Source: Caproicibacter sp047833665 (GTDB lineage Bacteria; Bacillota; Clostridia; Oscillospirales; Acutalibacteraceae). Taken from it: a stretch of DNA of 64,000 bases. Position 1 is the first letter of the stretch; every line of letters starts with the position of its first letter. The position numbers and the translations under genes are program-made. Shown one piece after another: positions 33,829-41,893 of the stretch. The notes under the pieces were generated by a model that searched no databases, was not told where the DNA came from, and saw nothing but the letters and a program-made list of their open reading frames with translations. The stretch covers positions 682,001-746,000 of the forward strand of contig CP181261.1 of NCBI GenBank assembly GCA_047833665.1, read 5' to 3'.

Positions 33829-35103
33829 TTATCTTGCCAGCACGCCGTTATCGGAAGATTGCAAAATCAAAATGTTTTCTTCATATCCGGTGTTGGCATT
33901 AATATATACCAGCACACGGTCATCATTTTTTCCTATACACTGAAATTCCCAGCATAAAACTTCGTTCAGACCGGGAGTTGGAATCAGCGCAAGGCGGCTT
34001 AATTGAACGGTTAGGTTTTTGCTGACCTTTTCCTGCGCGTCGGCAGAGGAAAGTGAAGCACTCAGCGTTCTGTCCGTATGGTTCATCAAATAGCCCGTAG
34101 ACTGAAACCGCACGATGTCTCCGTTGTCGAGTGCAACCCCAACTTTGACTAAATCCGGGTAGCAGATGATTCCGTCCTGCAGATATGCGTAGTTTATCAT
34201 GCAGATTCCATCGTTTATAACGTAATAGGATTCCTTCATGTTTTGTATGCCCCTGCTGTCTAAAAATGCACGGGCTTTTTCACAAGCAGTATTGTAGTCC
34301 AGTTTTGTATCACCAATGTTCCGGGTGTTTGCCATGTCAGAAATAAAGCCGCCCGCTTTTGTCACACAGATGCGAATCGTTCCATCTTTCGCTGTAAAGT
34401 TATAAGTCGGCATATTTCCGGCTGTGTCCTGTGTATGGGACAATTCGGACTCGCTTAGACCCAAAAAATCCGCTGCAATGCTTTGCGCGTTTCCTTGTTG
34501 AATTGTTTGTTTTCCTTCTGTCAATTTCGGTTTCATCTGACCAATATGGTCGGAAAACGGCCCGTCGTAAATCATCGAAGGGAAATTTGTAAAATCTTCT
34601 TCCGTGTCTTTTAACGAATCGTTAAAATTGGCAGAGCTAAAATCCGGGTGAACATCCTGCAGGTCCTGCTGCAGCTTTTTTGCGTAGGTTTCTAATGCTT
34701 CCATTGATTGAAATTCACTGTCGCTGATGGACTGCCCTGCTGAAATTTTTTTCGAAAGGCTCATGGAGAAATCGCCAACTTGTGTGATAAATTTGCTCAC
34801 ATTATCAATGGAATTTTCCGTCAGAGGCAGCACGGAAATGGCTGCTTTTGCCATGCTCGACTGCCGCATCAGTTCACCGGCAAGACCGTTTTGTTCGGTA
34901 GGGGTGTTTGCATATACCGCTTTGTTTAGTGTGATCTGGATATTGTCAACGCAGTCGCGCAGGTCGTTTAAAGCGCGTGTGTATCCGTACTGTAAATTTC
35001 TTTTGTAGTGTTCCGCCTGAGAATAACCATACACTGTTGCTCCGCCTAAAGACAAAATGATCGTTATGACGATTACCAGCGTTACAATCCGTCTCTTTTT
35101 CAT
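33829..35103 (-). CDS. ypeB: Germination protein YpeB
   Basis: A 424-residue YpeB. A single N-terminal membrane anchor (residues 7-27) is followed by a helical domain and the diagnostic stretch NFNDSLKDTEEDFTNFPSMI then YDGPFSDHIGQMKP. The C-terminus has three PepSY-like repeats (AADFLGL..., ACEKARAFLDSRGI, DAQEKVSKNLTVQL). YpeB stabilises and localises the cortex-lytic enzyme SleB in spores, so the organism makes endospores. Usually sleB is adjacent; no sleB is next to this gene. GAGGTGAAACT is the ribosome site. Confidence 0.93.
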   Translation of the reverse strand: MKKRRIVTLVIVITIILSLGGATVYGYSQAEHYKRNLQYGYTRALNDLRDCVDNIQITLNKAVYANTPTEQNGLAGELMRQSSMAKAAISVLPLTENSIDNVSKFITQVGDFSMSLSKKISAGQSISDSEFQSMEALETYAKKLQQDLQDVHPDFSSANFNDSLKDTEEDFTNFPSMIYDGPFSDHIGQMKPKLTEGKQTIQQGNAQSIAADFLGLSESELSHTQDTAGNMPTYNFTAKDGTIRICVTKAGGFISDMANTRNIGDTKLDYNTACEKARAFLDSRGIQNMKESYYVINDGICMINYAYLQDGIICYPDLVKVGVALDNGDIVRFQSTGYLMNHTDRTLSASLSSADAQEKVSKNLTVQLSRLALIPTPGLNEVLCWEFQCIGKNDDRVLVYINANTGYEENILILQSSDNGVLAR

Positions 35104-35300
35104 AGTTTCACCTCTGGATTATTTTCGGATGGATAGGCATGAAATATACACCTGTTATAGCGGACATATATTCTTTTGCATTTGATTGAATAAAATTGCA
35201 GAAAGGAAACTATAAAAACGAAAAATTCTTTATAATAATTCTTAAAATATAAAAAGTTCTCTGGTAGTCTTGTACATTATATCTCTGCAGAAGTAAAATA
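35104..35300. other. AT-rich divergent intergenic region between ypeB and the EAL gene
   Basis: No gene is seen. The ypeB side should hold a forespore promoter; a weak sigma-G-like match (GTATA, 18 bases, GAAAATA) lies on the - strand close to the ypeB start, but it leaves almost no leader and I do not rely on it. Confidence 0.5.
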
Positions 35301-35329
35301 TTGTTGCAAAATGCAATAAAAAATAATAT
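35301..35329 (+). promoter_or_regulatory. Probable sigma-A promoter of the EAL gene
   Basis: TTGTTG (35301-35306), 17 bases, TAATAT (35324-35329). It leaves a leader of about 135 bases before the EAL start. Confidence 0.5.
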
Positions 35330-35387
35330 ATCACGGATATAGTTTTATTCAAGCTAACCGTATTTTCCTACGGAATGTTTTTGTAAG

Positions 35388-35437
35388 AACCGATAGAGGA
35401 GGTTGTAACAGCAGCCGGTTTTTTTGATGATGGCTGC
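35388..35437 (+). promoter_or_regulatory. Possible attenuator in the EAL gene leader
   Basis: AACCG (35388-35392) or GGTTG (35401-35405) can pair with CGGTT/CAGCC just before a run of seven T (35419-35425), giving a weak terminator. The alternative pairing GCAGCC (35411-35416) with GGCTGC (35432-35437) would disrupt it. Mutually exclusive hairpins are the layout of an attenuator, but stems are short. No known c-di-GMP riboswitch consensus is present. Confidence 0.3.
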
Positions 35438-35472
35438 ATTGGATGTTAAAAAATTACCGGGAAGTGATTTTA

Positions 35473-36324
35473 ATGCAAAGACCAGATAACAGTCAGCCGG
35501 AGAATATTTTAACCGAGCAGTCTTTTTGGAAACCTGCACAGGACGGCGGAAAAAAACGCCGGATGGTACACTGGCTGAATGATGCAATACAGAATGATCG
35601 TTTTGAAATTTACTACCAGCCACTCTATACGGTCTGTGACGGCAGTTTTACAGAGGCGGAAGCGCTGCTTAGGCTGAAGGGACCTGACGGTGCATATATT
35701 TCACCGGAAAAATTTATACCAATTGCGGAGGAATCAGGGCAAATTGTTGAAATTGGATATATAGTGTTGCAACATGTATGCCAATATATCCGCCATCTGT
35801 TGTCCTGCTGCATTAATATAGATACTATATCCGTCAATCTTTCCGTGGCGCAGCTCATGGCTGAAGATGCCGTGCCGCGTTTTCTGAAAATTATTCGGGA
35901 CAGCGGTATTTCGCCGAACCGCATTCTTTTTGAAGTTACGGAAAGTATTTTAATACGGAATTATACGCTGATTGCTGACAAAATCCATGAACTCAGCAGT
36001 GCGGGAATTCAGTTTGCGCTGGATGATTTCGGAACGGGATACTCAAACATTATCAGTGTAATTGATTTGCCGTTTGATGTGGTTAAAATTGATAAAAGTT
36101 TAATTTGGGATTCGATGAAAAACCGCCGGTGCAGCATTATGATTCGCGATTTGACTCGCACGTTTCACAATATTGATTTGATTGTGGTAGCGGAAGGGGT
36201 AGAAACCGAAGAGCACGATCGATTTGTCCGACGATGCGGATGTGATAAAATTCAAGGTTTTCGCTATGCAAAACCTATGCCGGTCAGCCGAGCGATGGAT
36301 TATTTTGGCAGGCAGGTTATTTAA
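35473..36324 (+). CDS. EAL domain cyclic-di-GMP phosphodiesterase
   Basis: A 283-residue protein that is almost only an EAL domain. The catalytic motifs are kept: EALLR, NLS, the FEVTES glutamate, DDFGTGYSN, KIDKS, AEGVET and QGF. It should hydrolyse c-di-GMP to pGpG and so favour motility. A short N-terminal tail precedes the domain; no sensor or membrane segment is seen. The frame is open from 35443, but GGGAAGTGA lies before the ATG at 35473. It is close to a flagellar cluster that encodes a PilZ effector. Confidence 0.9.
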   Translation: MQRPDNSQPENILTEQSFWKPAQDGGKKRRMVHWLNDAIQNDRFEIYYQPLYTVCDGSFTEAEALLRLKGPDGAYISPEKFIPIAEESGQIVEIGYIVLQHVCQYIRHLLSCCINIDTISVNLSVAQLMAEDAVPRFLKIIRDSGISPNRILFEVTESILIRNYTLIADKIHELSSAGIQFALDDFGTGYSNIISVIDLPFDVVKIDKSLIWDSMKNRRCSIMIRDLTRTFHNIDLIVVAEGVETEEHDRFVRRCGCDKIQGFRYAKPMPVSRAMDYFGRQVI

Positions 36325-36404
36325 AAAACAGAAAATGAGATTATGGCATGGCTATCCGCAATTGCGCGAGTTTGTCAGTTTATTCATATATTCATATTTA
36401 TATT

Positions 36405-36431
36405 GCCGACGGTGCAAGACCGCCGGCTTTT
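36405..36431 (+). terminator. Terminator of the EAL gene
   Basis: GCCGACGG, seven-base loop, CCGCCGGC with one mismatch, then TTTT. Its 3' arm and T-run lie inside the target-site duplication of the adjacent insertion sequence, so the element landed exactly at the end of this terminator. Confidence 0.65.
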
Positions 36432-36450
36432 CCTGTGTAACCGCCCAATT
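36425..36450 (+). repeat. 26-bp target-site duplication, left copy
   Basis: A 26-base stretch beginning GGCTTTTCC and ending GCCCAATT lies immediately left of the IS end and is repeated exactly at 37514-37539. Confidence 0.8.
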
Positions 36451-37513
36451 TGTAGGTTTGTCAAACATATTGGACAGTATGGGAATGTAAAAATTCAGAA
36501 GGAGACAACCAATGAAGAGGACGCATCGGCATATTATTAGAGCGTCTTAAGTAGATGGAAAGTTGGTTTTCAAAGTCCGCTAAAGAGTAAAAATGGTGTT
36601 TGTCATAAAAGCGTTTTTGGTCTTCGCGATGACTGCGTTCCACTTTCCCGTTGTGCCTAGGGGTATAAGGACGAATTAACTTGTGCCGGATATGAAGTTT
36701 AGCGGCAGTGGCTTCGAACAACGTCAGCAGATGTTTCTTGGAAGGTGAGAAACGGTTGGTGAATTCAAAACCGTTGTCAGTTTGAACGCATTCTACACGA
36801 ACGCCGCGCCGGGCAAACCATTCGACAGCTCGTTTTAGAAAGTCAGCAGAAGAGTAAGTACTCTGTTCAGGGTACGCTGCCAGAAAACGCAGCCTAGAAA
36901 ATTCATCAATAGCTGTGTACTGGAAAAGCCGAAGCTCAGGGTTGGCAATACAGCGCTTTGGAACTACTTTTACATCGATCTGAATGCGCTCTCCGGGATG
37001 CGTCATTTGCTCGTATGGCTTTGGCTGATATTTCTTCTTTGGTTTTGATTCTGGGAACATTCCCATTCGGCGCATTACACGGAACAGACTTTCCGGACAT
37101 CGTGTGTATCCCCGCTTTTTCAACCGAGACCATAGTTCAATCATACCGAGGTCGGGATTTCTGCGCCGCATGTCGCGAATCAGCTTTAACTCGGCAGGTG
37201 TATGCTGGTTTGGATGACTGTGAGACCTCCTAGACCGGCAAGCCAACGATTCTAATGTACCGTCATACCGGGCCATCCAAAAATAGATAAAGGAACGGCT
37301 TTTGTTGTATTTTCGGCTTGCACGGCTAACACCGTACTTTTGAGCATAGATCATTAGGGATTGCCTAAACTTCATGTCTTGTGTTACACTATTCATGCAG
37401 AAATGGGCACTTCCTTTCGGTATGATTTGGTTTGTGTAGCTTTATTTTAACCGATGTGTCCATTTCTGTATTTTATTTTTTCTCAACTGTCCAATATGTA
37501 TTGTAGTCCTACA
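36451..37513 (-). mobile_element. IS481-like insertion sequence, 1063 bp
   Basis: The ends are TGTAGG...CCTACA. The terminal inverted repeats are 28 bp: TGTAGG matches fully, the next nine bases poorly, then CATATTGGACAGT matches fully (36466-36478 and its complement at 37486-37498). One transposase gene fills the element. The flanks carry a 26-bp exact duplication, much longer than the 4-15 bp usual for IS481. Confidence 0.85.
36461..37396 (-). CDS. IS481-family transposase
   Basis: A 311-residue DDE transposase. An N-terminal helix-turn-helix (YGVSRASRKYNKSRSFIYFW) leads to an integrase core: first Asp in RIQIDVKVVP, second in CVQTDNGFEFTN, and Glu in RHNGKVERSHREDQKRF. Typical IS481 layout with a single frame and no frameshift. 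The stop lies inside the left terminal repeat. GAAAGGAAGTG precedes the start on the - strand. The gene appears intact, so the element may be active. Confidence 0.9.
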   Translation of the reverse strand: MNSVTQDMKFRQSLMIYAQKYGVSRASRKYNKSRSFIYFWMARYDGTLESLACRSRRSHSHPNQHTPAELKLIRDMRRRNPDLGMIELWSRLKKRGYTRCPESLFRVMRRMGMFPESKPKKKYQPKPYEQMTHPGERIQIDVKVVPKRCIANPELRLFQYTAIDEFSRLRFLAAYPEQSTYSSADFLKRAVEWFARRGVRVECVQTDNGFEFTNRFSPSKKHLLTLFEATAAKLHIRHKLIRPYTPRHNGKVERSHREDQKRFYDKHHFYSLADFENQLSIYLRRSNNMPMRPLHWLSPSEFLHSHTVQYV

Positions 37514-37539
37514 GGCTTTTCCTGTGTAACCGCCCAATT
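37514..37539 (+). repeat. 26-bp target-site duplication, right copy
   Basis: Exact copy of 36425-36450, starting directly after the CCTACA end of the element. It ends four bases before the murD -35 box, so the promoter survived the insertion. Confidence 0.8.
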
Positions 37540-37543
37540 TCGC

Positions 37544-37572
37544 TTGATATTTCCAAGATAGGCAAGTATAAT
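37544..37572 (+). promoter_or_regulatory. Sigma-A promoter of murD
   Basis: TTGATA (37544-37549), 17-base spacer, TATAAT (37567-37572), near consensus. It lies about 46 bases upstream of the murD start. Confidence 0.85.
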
Positions 37573-37618
37573 AAGGACAATTGGCGGACCTAAATTCTTG
37601 GAGAAGAGGCATTATAAA

Positions 37619-39007
37619 ATGGATATTCAGGAATTTTATCGGATGATAAATGGAAAAACCATTGCGCTTTGCGGCATTGGGGAAAGCAACCTGCCGATTG
37701 CGGTTACGTTTGCGAAAAAGGGAGCAATCGTCACAGCGCGCGACAAGCGGCCGGAAGAGCAACTTGGTCAAGCGGCTGAAAAACTGAAAAAGGCAGGAGT
37801 TAAGCTGCAGTGCGGAGAAAATTATCTGGAAACCCTCAACGAGGAAATCATTTTCCGCACTCCCGCTATGCGGTATACGATGCCTCAGTTGGATGCCGCC
37901 CGTGCGCGCGGCGCAGTTGTTACCTCTGAGATGGAAGTTTTTTTTGATACCTGCCCGTGCAAAATTTTTGCCGTGACAGGCAGCGACGGCAAAACGACCA
38001 CAACCACCGTCATATCCAAAATTCTGGAACATGCGGGAAAACGTGTTCATCTTGGCGGAAATATCGGCGAACCGCTTTTGCCCCGTGTGGAACAGATGCA
38101 GCCTCAAGACGTTGTGGCGGCGGAACTTTCCAGTTTTCAGCTGATTTCCATGCGCCGCAGCCCGGATATAGCTGTTGTTACCAATGTGACGCCGAATCAC
38201 CTAGACGTGCACAAAGATATGCAGGAATATATCGATGCGAAGCGGAATATTATTTTGCACCAAAACGCGTTCGGACGTGCGGTTTTGAATGCGGATAATG
38301 AGATTACCGCATCATTTGTGCAAGATGTTCGCGGACAGTGCCTGCTGTTTAGCCGGCAGCATCCGGTGGAACATGGGGCATTTATGGATTCCGACGGTCA
38401 AATCTATTTTGTAAACGGAGCAGAGCGGACGCGTGTGATGCATGCTTCCGATATCCGCATTCCGGGCAGGCACAATATTGAAAACTATTTGGCTGCAATT
38501 TGTGCCGTATGGGGTTATGTGAGCATTGATGATATCGTGAGCGTAGCAAAGAGTTTTGCCGGTGTGGAGCATCGGAATGAATTTGTCAGAGAATTCGAGG
38601 GCGTACGATATTATAACGATTCGATCGGCACGACGCCGAGCAGAACCATCAACGGCGCGCTGTCACTGTTTGACCAGCGGATTTTGCTCATCGCGGGCGG
38701 ATACGACAAGAATATTCCGTTTGATCCTTTGGGTCCTGTGATTGCGGATAAAGTGAAAACGCTAGTGCTGATTGGCCAGACGGCGGATAAAATCGAACAG
38801 GCCGTTGTCTCCGCGCCGAATTACAATCCGGAAAACACAAAAATCTTTCATGCCGAAACGTTGGAAGAGGCGGTGAATATCTGCCGCAGAGAAGCTGTAA
38901 GCGGAGATATTGTTTCGCTTTCTCCGGCATGCGCCAGTTTTGGTATGTTCCCCAATTATGAAACACGTGGCGAGCGTTTTAAGGATATTGTCAATGCACT
39001 GAAATAA
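37619..39007 (+). CDS. murD: UDP-N-acetylmuramoyl-L-alanine--D-glutamate ligase MurD
   Basis: A 462-residue Mur ligase. The N-terminal Rossmann part has IALCGIGESNLPIAVTFAKK, the ATP loop is AVTGSDGKTTTTTV, then NVTPNHLDVHKDMQEY and RHNIENYLAAICAVWG, and the C-domain has YNDSIGTTPSRTING and ILLIAGGYDKNIPF. It adds D-glutamate to UDP-MurNAc-L-Ala in the cytoplasm. It stands outside a dcw cluster here. GAGAAGAGG precedes the ATG at 37619; an in-frame TTG at 37598 is less likely. Confidence 0.9.
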   Translation: MDIQEFYRMINGKTIALCGIGESNLPIAVTFAKKGAIVTARDKRPEEQLGQAAEKLKKAGVKLQCGENYLETLNEEIIFRTPAMRYTMPQLDAARARGAVVTSEMEVFFDTCPCKIFAVTGSDGKTTTTTVISKILEHAGKRVHLGGNIGEPLLPRVEQMQPQDVVAAELSSFQLISMRRSPDIAVVTNVTPNHLDVHKDMQEYIDAKRNIILHQNAFGRAVLNADNEITASFVQDVRGQCLLFSRQHPVEHGAFMDSDGQIYFVNGAERTRVMHASDIRIPGRHNIENYLAAICAVWGYVSIDDIVSVAKSFAGVEHRNEFVREFEGVRYYNDSIGTTPSRTINGALSLFDQRILLIAGGYDKNIPFDPLGPVIADKVKTLVLIGQTADKIEQAVVSAPNYNPENTKIFHAETLEEAVNICRREAVSGDIVSLSPACASFGMFPNYETRGERFKDIVNALK

Positions 39008-39037
39008 GATTTTACAAAACAATAGGAGGACTTTCAT

Positions 39038-40057
39038 TTGAAGGACTTGGAACAGCTTTTGTTTCGCCTTTGCGAGGCGCCGGGCACCCCGGGGGCGGAA
39101 TCACCCGCGGCAAAAGCAGCGGCGGCAGAACTTGCGGATATGGCAAAGGTCAAAATTGACCGAATGGGCAACGTGTTGGCAGAATTCGGTGACCCGGATG
39201 CGGCGGAACATGTGCTGCTGGATGCACATTTGGATCAGATTGGCCTGATTGTTACCGATATCGATGAGCAAGGATTCTTGAAGGTTGCACGCTGCGGCGG
39301 CACGGATGCAAGGGTTCTGCCGGGCAGCGCGGTTACAGTATACGGCAGGGAGACGCTCTGCGGCGTTGTCTGCAGCACACCGCCCCACTTGCAGGAAGGC
39401 GGCGAGGACAAAGTGCCTGCTGTTGATAAAATGGCGGTGGATGTCGGATTATCCTATGATGAAGCGAAAAAATTGGTTCAGCCGGGAGACCGCATTTTGT
39501 TCCGAACCGGCCCGAAACGGCTTCTTGGAACACGTGTGTCCGCTGCGGGATTGGACAACCGTGCCAGTGTTGCGGCACTTTGCCGTTGTGCACAGATCTT
39601 AAACGGCGAAAAACTGCGTTGCCGAGTTACCGTTCAGCTAAGCGTGCAGGAAGAAACCGGAGGAGCCGGCGCGAAAACCGGTACATATTCCACAGAACCG
39701 ACGCAGGCCATTGTGGTTGATGTCAGTTTTGCTTTGCAGCCGGGAATTCCGGATGTGAATCTCGGCCGTCTTGGCGGAGGGCCGATGATTGGTATTTCAC
39801 CGGTTTTGAACCGAAATATCACGGACAAGCTGATTTCTCTTGCGGAGGAAAAAAAGATGCCTTGGACGCGTGAGATTATGGGCAGTCGAACCGGTACGAA
39901 TTCTGATGGTGTTGCAACAACGGGGCGCGGTGTTCCCACAGGATTGGTTTCTGTTCCGCTGCGGTATATGCACACCCCCGCAGAGGTTGTGGATTTAACT
40001 GATATAGAAAATACAGCGCAGCTGCTTGCTGCGTATTTGCGGGAGGTGGGCCGATGA
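39038..40057 (+). CDS. M42 family metallopeptidase (first copy)
   Basis: A 339-residue M42 glutamyl/deblocking aminopeptidase. Metal and catalytic motifs: LLDAHLDQIGLIV (His and Asp), GLDNRASVAALC (Asp), VQEETGGAGAKTG (Glu pair), and a final CRYMHTP-like site (LRYMHTPAEVVD). It would form large cytosolic oligomers that trim peptides. Start is TTG nine bases after AGGAGGA. It overlaps the second M42 gene by four bases (ATGA), so the two are translationally coupled and may form a mixed complex. Confidence 0.88.
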   Translation: MKDLEQLLFRLCEAPGTPGAESPAAKAAAAELADMAKVKIDRMGNVLAEFGDPDAAEHVLLDAHLDQIGLIVTDIDEQGFLKVARCGGTDARVLPGSAVTVYGRETLCGVVCSTPPHLQEGGEDKVPAVDKMAVDVGLSYDEAKKLVQPGDRILFRTGPKRLLGTRVSAAGLDNRASVAALCRCAQILNGEKLRCRVTVQLSVQEETGGAGAKTGTYSTEPTQAIVVDVSFALQPGIPDVNLGRLGGGPMIGISPVLNRNITDKLISLAEEKKMPWTREIMGSRTGTNSDGVATTGRGVPTGLVSVPLRYMHTPAEVVDLTDIENTAQLLAAYLREVGR

Positions 40058-41085
40058 GCCAGTTTGAACTTCTGAGAGAACTTTGCCAAGCCCACGGCAT
40101 TTCCGGCCGCGAGGATAAGGTTAGGGAAATTATTTTAAAAGAAATCACGCCCCTTGCGGACTCGGTTGAGGTCACTCCGCTGGGGAATATTATTGCATTT
40201 AAAAAGGGAGAAAAGAGAGCAAAGACCCGCCTGATGCTCGATGCTCACATGGACGAGGTTGGGCTGATGATTACCGATATCACGGACGCCGGTCTGCTGA
40301 AGTTTTCAACGGTCGGGGGTATTGACCGCCGTATTCTTCCGGGAAAATCCGTCTGGATTGAGGAAAAAATTCCCGGAGTTATTGGTGTTAAACCCATTCA
40401 TCTTTTGGAAGAAGATGAAAAGTCGAAAAGTGTACCGATGAAGGATTTGTACATAGATATTGGAGCCGGCAGCCGCAGTGAAGCTGAGGAAGTTGTCCGG
40501 CCCGGCGATGCGGTTGTGTTTGATTCGGTATTCGACTTGTCGCACGGGATGATTAAAAGCCGTGCACTGGACGACCGTGCAGGTTGTGCTTTGCTCATTG
40601 AATTGATGCGGGATGGTTTAAAGTACGATGCAACGTTTGTCTTCTCTGTTCAGGAGGAAGTTGGCTTAAACGGTGCGAAAACAGCCGCGTTTGCCGTAAA
40701 GCCACAGGCGGCGATTGCAGTCGAATGTACCACGGCGGCCGATGTGGCCGGAGTAGAACGCGGCAGTGATGTGTGTCGGCTGGGGGACGGACCGGTTATC
40801 ACTTTTATGGATCGACGCACAATCTATGACCGTGAATATTATCAAATGGCATTTGAAGCGGCGAAAAATGCAGGAATTAAGTGCCAGCCAAAACGTGCTG
40901 TTGCCGGCGGTAACAATGCAGGGGCAATTCATTCCGCATGCTCCGGTGTGCGAACTGCCGCAGTTTCGCTGCCATGCCGCTATTTGCATGCCCCCGTGGG
41001 AATGATCTCACAGGAAGATTATATTCAAGCAAAAAAAATGCTTGCCATTTTGGCTGAAAGGATTGCTGAAACCGATACAGTATGA
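40054..41085 (+). CDS. M42 family metallopeptidase (second copy)
   Basis: A 343-residue M42 peptidase: MLDAHMDEVGLMITD, ALDDRAGCALLIEL, VQEEVGLNGAKTAAF, AVECTTAADVAG and LPCRYLHAPVGMIS. All metal ligands seem present. Sequence is clearly diverged from its neighbour, so this is an old duplication. GGGAGGTGGG precedes the ATG, which overlaps the previous stop. The end overlaps the GNAT gene by four bases. Confidence 0.9.
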   Translation: MSQFELLRELCQAHGISGREDKVREIILKEITPLADSVEVTPLGNIIAFKKGEKRAKTRLMLDAHMDEVGLMITDITDAGLLKFSTVGGIDRRILPGKSVWIEEKIPGVIGVKPIHLLEEDEKSKSVPMKDLYIDIGAGSRSEAEEVVRPGDAVVFDSVFDLSHGMIKSRALDDRAGCALLIELMRDGLKYDATFVFSVQEEVGLNGAKTAAFAVKPQAAIAVECTTAADVAGVERGSDVCRLGDGPVITFMDRRTIYDREYYQMAFEAAKNAGIKCQPKRAVAGGNNAGAIHSACSGVRTAAVSLPCRYLHAPVGMISQEDYIQAKKMLAILAERIAETDTV

Positions 41086-41816
41086 TACAACTTATTGAAT
41101 CTCAAAACGACATTATTGCATCTGAAGATAACCCTTTTGGCTGTAAAATACTGTCCATAGCGCAGGCCTATGGTGTTGGGGAGCCGTTTGCCCAGTTCTG
41201 GGTTCAGGACGGCGTTTCTTCCCTTGCAAAACTGGATGATGCGGTTATTTTGGATGCGCTGCCGAATTGCGACGGGAATGAATTGGCAGAATTTTTGCAA
41301 ATGCTGGATGTAAAAACTGTTTCCTGTTCCGAGGAAACAGCAGTTCGCCTTCAGTTTCCGGTGGACTCCTGCGGAGAAATTATGATGCTGCGCGGAACCG
41401 TTGACAATAAAAAAAATTTCGATGTAGTGCAAAATCCGGGATTGCGCGAAATCTATGCTCTGCTGTGCGCGGTGCGGAGTGAAACATTTATCCCTCCGGA
41501 ATTTGAACCTTTTTACATGGATATGTCTTATCGGACGCGGCACGGAGCAGCAATGTCTGTCGGTATTCGTTACGAAGGTGAACTGGCGGCCTGTGCCATG
41601 TGTTCTTCCATGACGGAACACGCCGCCGTCATTTCTGCTGTTGCTGTGCTGCCGCAGTACCGCAGAAAAGGGATGGGGCGCTTCGCTGTCGCTGCGCTGA
41701 CATCTCTGCTGAACCGGGAAGTAGTCTATGTCATGAGGGCGGACGGCGAAAATGAAGAATTTTACCGGTCCTTGGGCTTTGTGCCGCACGGCAGGTGGGC
41801 CCAAATCCAGTTTTAG
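41082..41816 (+). CDS. GNAT family N-acetyltransferase
   Basis: A 244-residue protein. The C-terminal half is a GNAT domain: ISAVAVLPQYRRKGMGRFAV is motif A with the acetyl-CoA loop, and ENEEFYRSLGF is motif B. The N-terminal half (1-130) is a divergent domain seen in some Clostridia. The substrate is unknown. It overlaps the M42 gene by four bases and is part of the murD-peptidase operon. Confidence 0.82.
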   Translation: MIQLIESQNDIIASEDNPFGCKILSIAQAYGVGEPFAQFWVQDGVSSLAKLDDAVILDALPNCDGNELAEFLQMLDVKTVSCSEETAVRLQFPVDSCGEIMMLRGTVDNKKNFDVVQNPGLREIYALLCAVRSETFIPPEFEPFYMDMSYRTRHGAAMSVGIRYEGELAACAMCSSMTEHAAVISAVAVLPQYRRKGMGRFAVAALTSLLNREVVYVMRADGENEEFYRSLGFVPHGRWAQIQF

Positions 41817-41893
41817 GAGGATGTGTCGTCCACCTGTGGAGTGTAACGTTGTCTTTCAAGCGGAAAAATGGAAGTGTTTCGTTTGGAGTTAGA

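Noticed and set aside
35330..35472. c-di-GMP riboswitch before the EAL gene
   Set aside because: The conserved GEMM core sequences are not present; only generic hairpins are seen.
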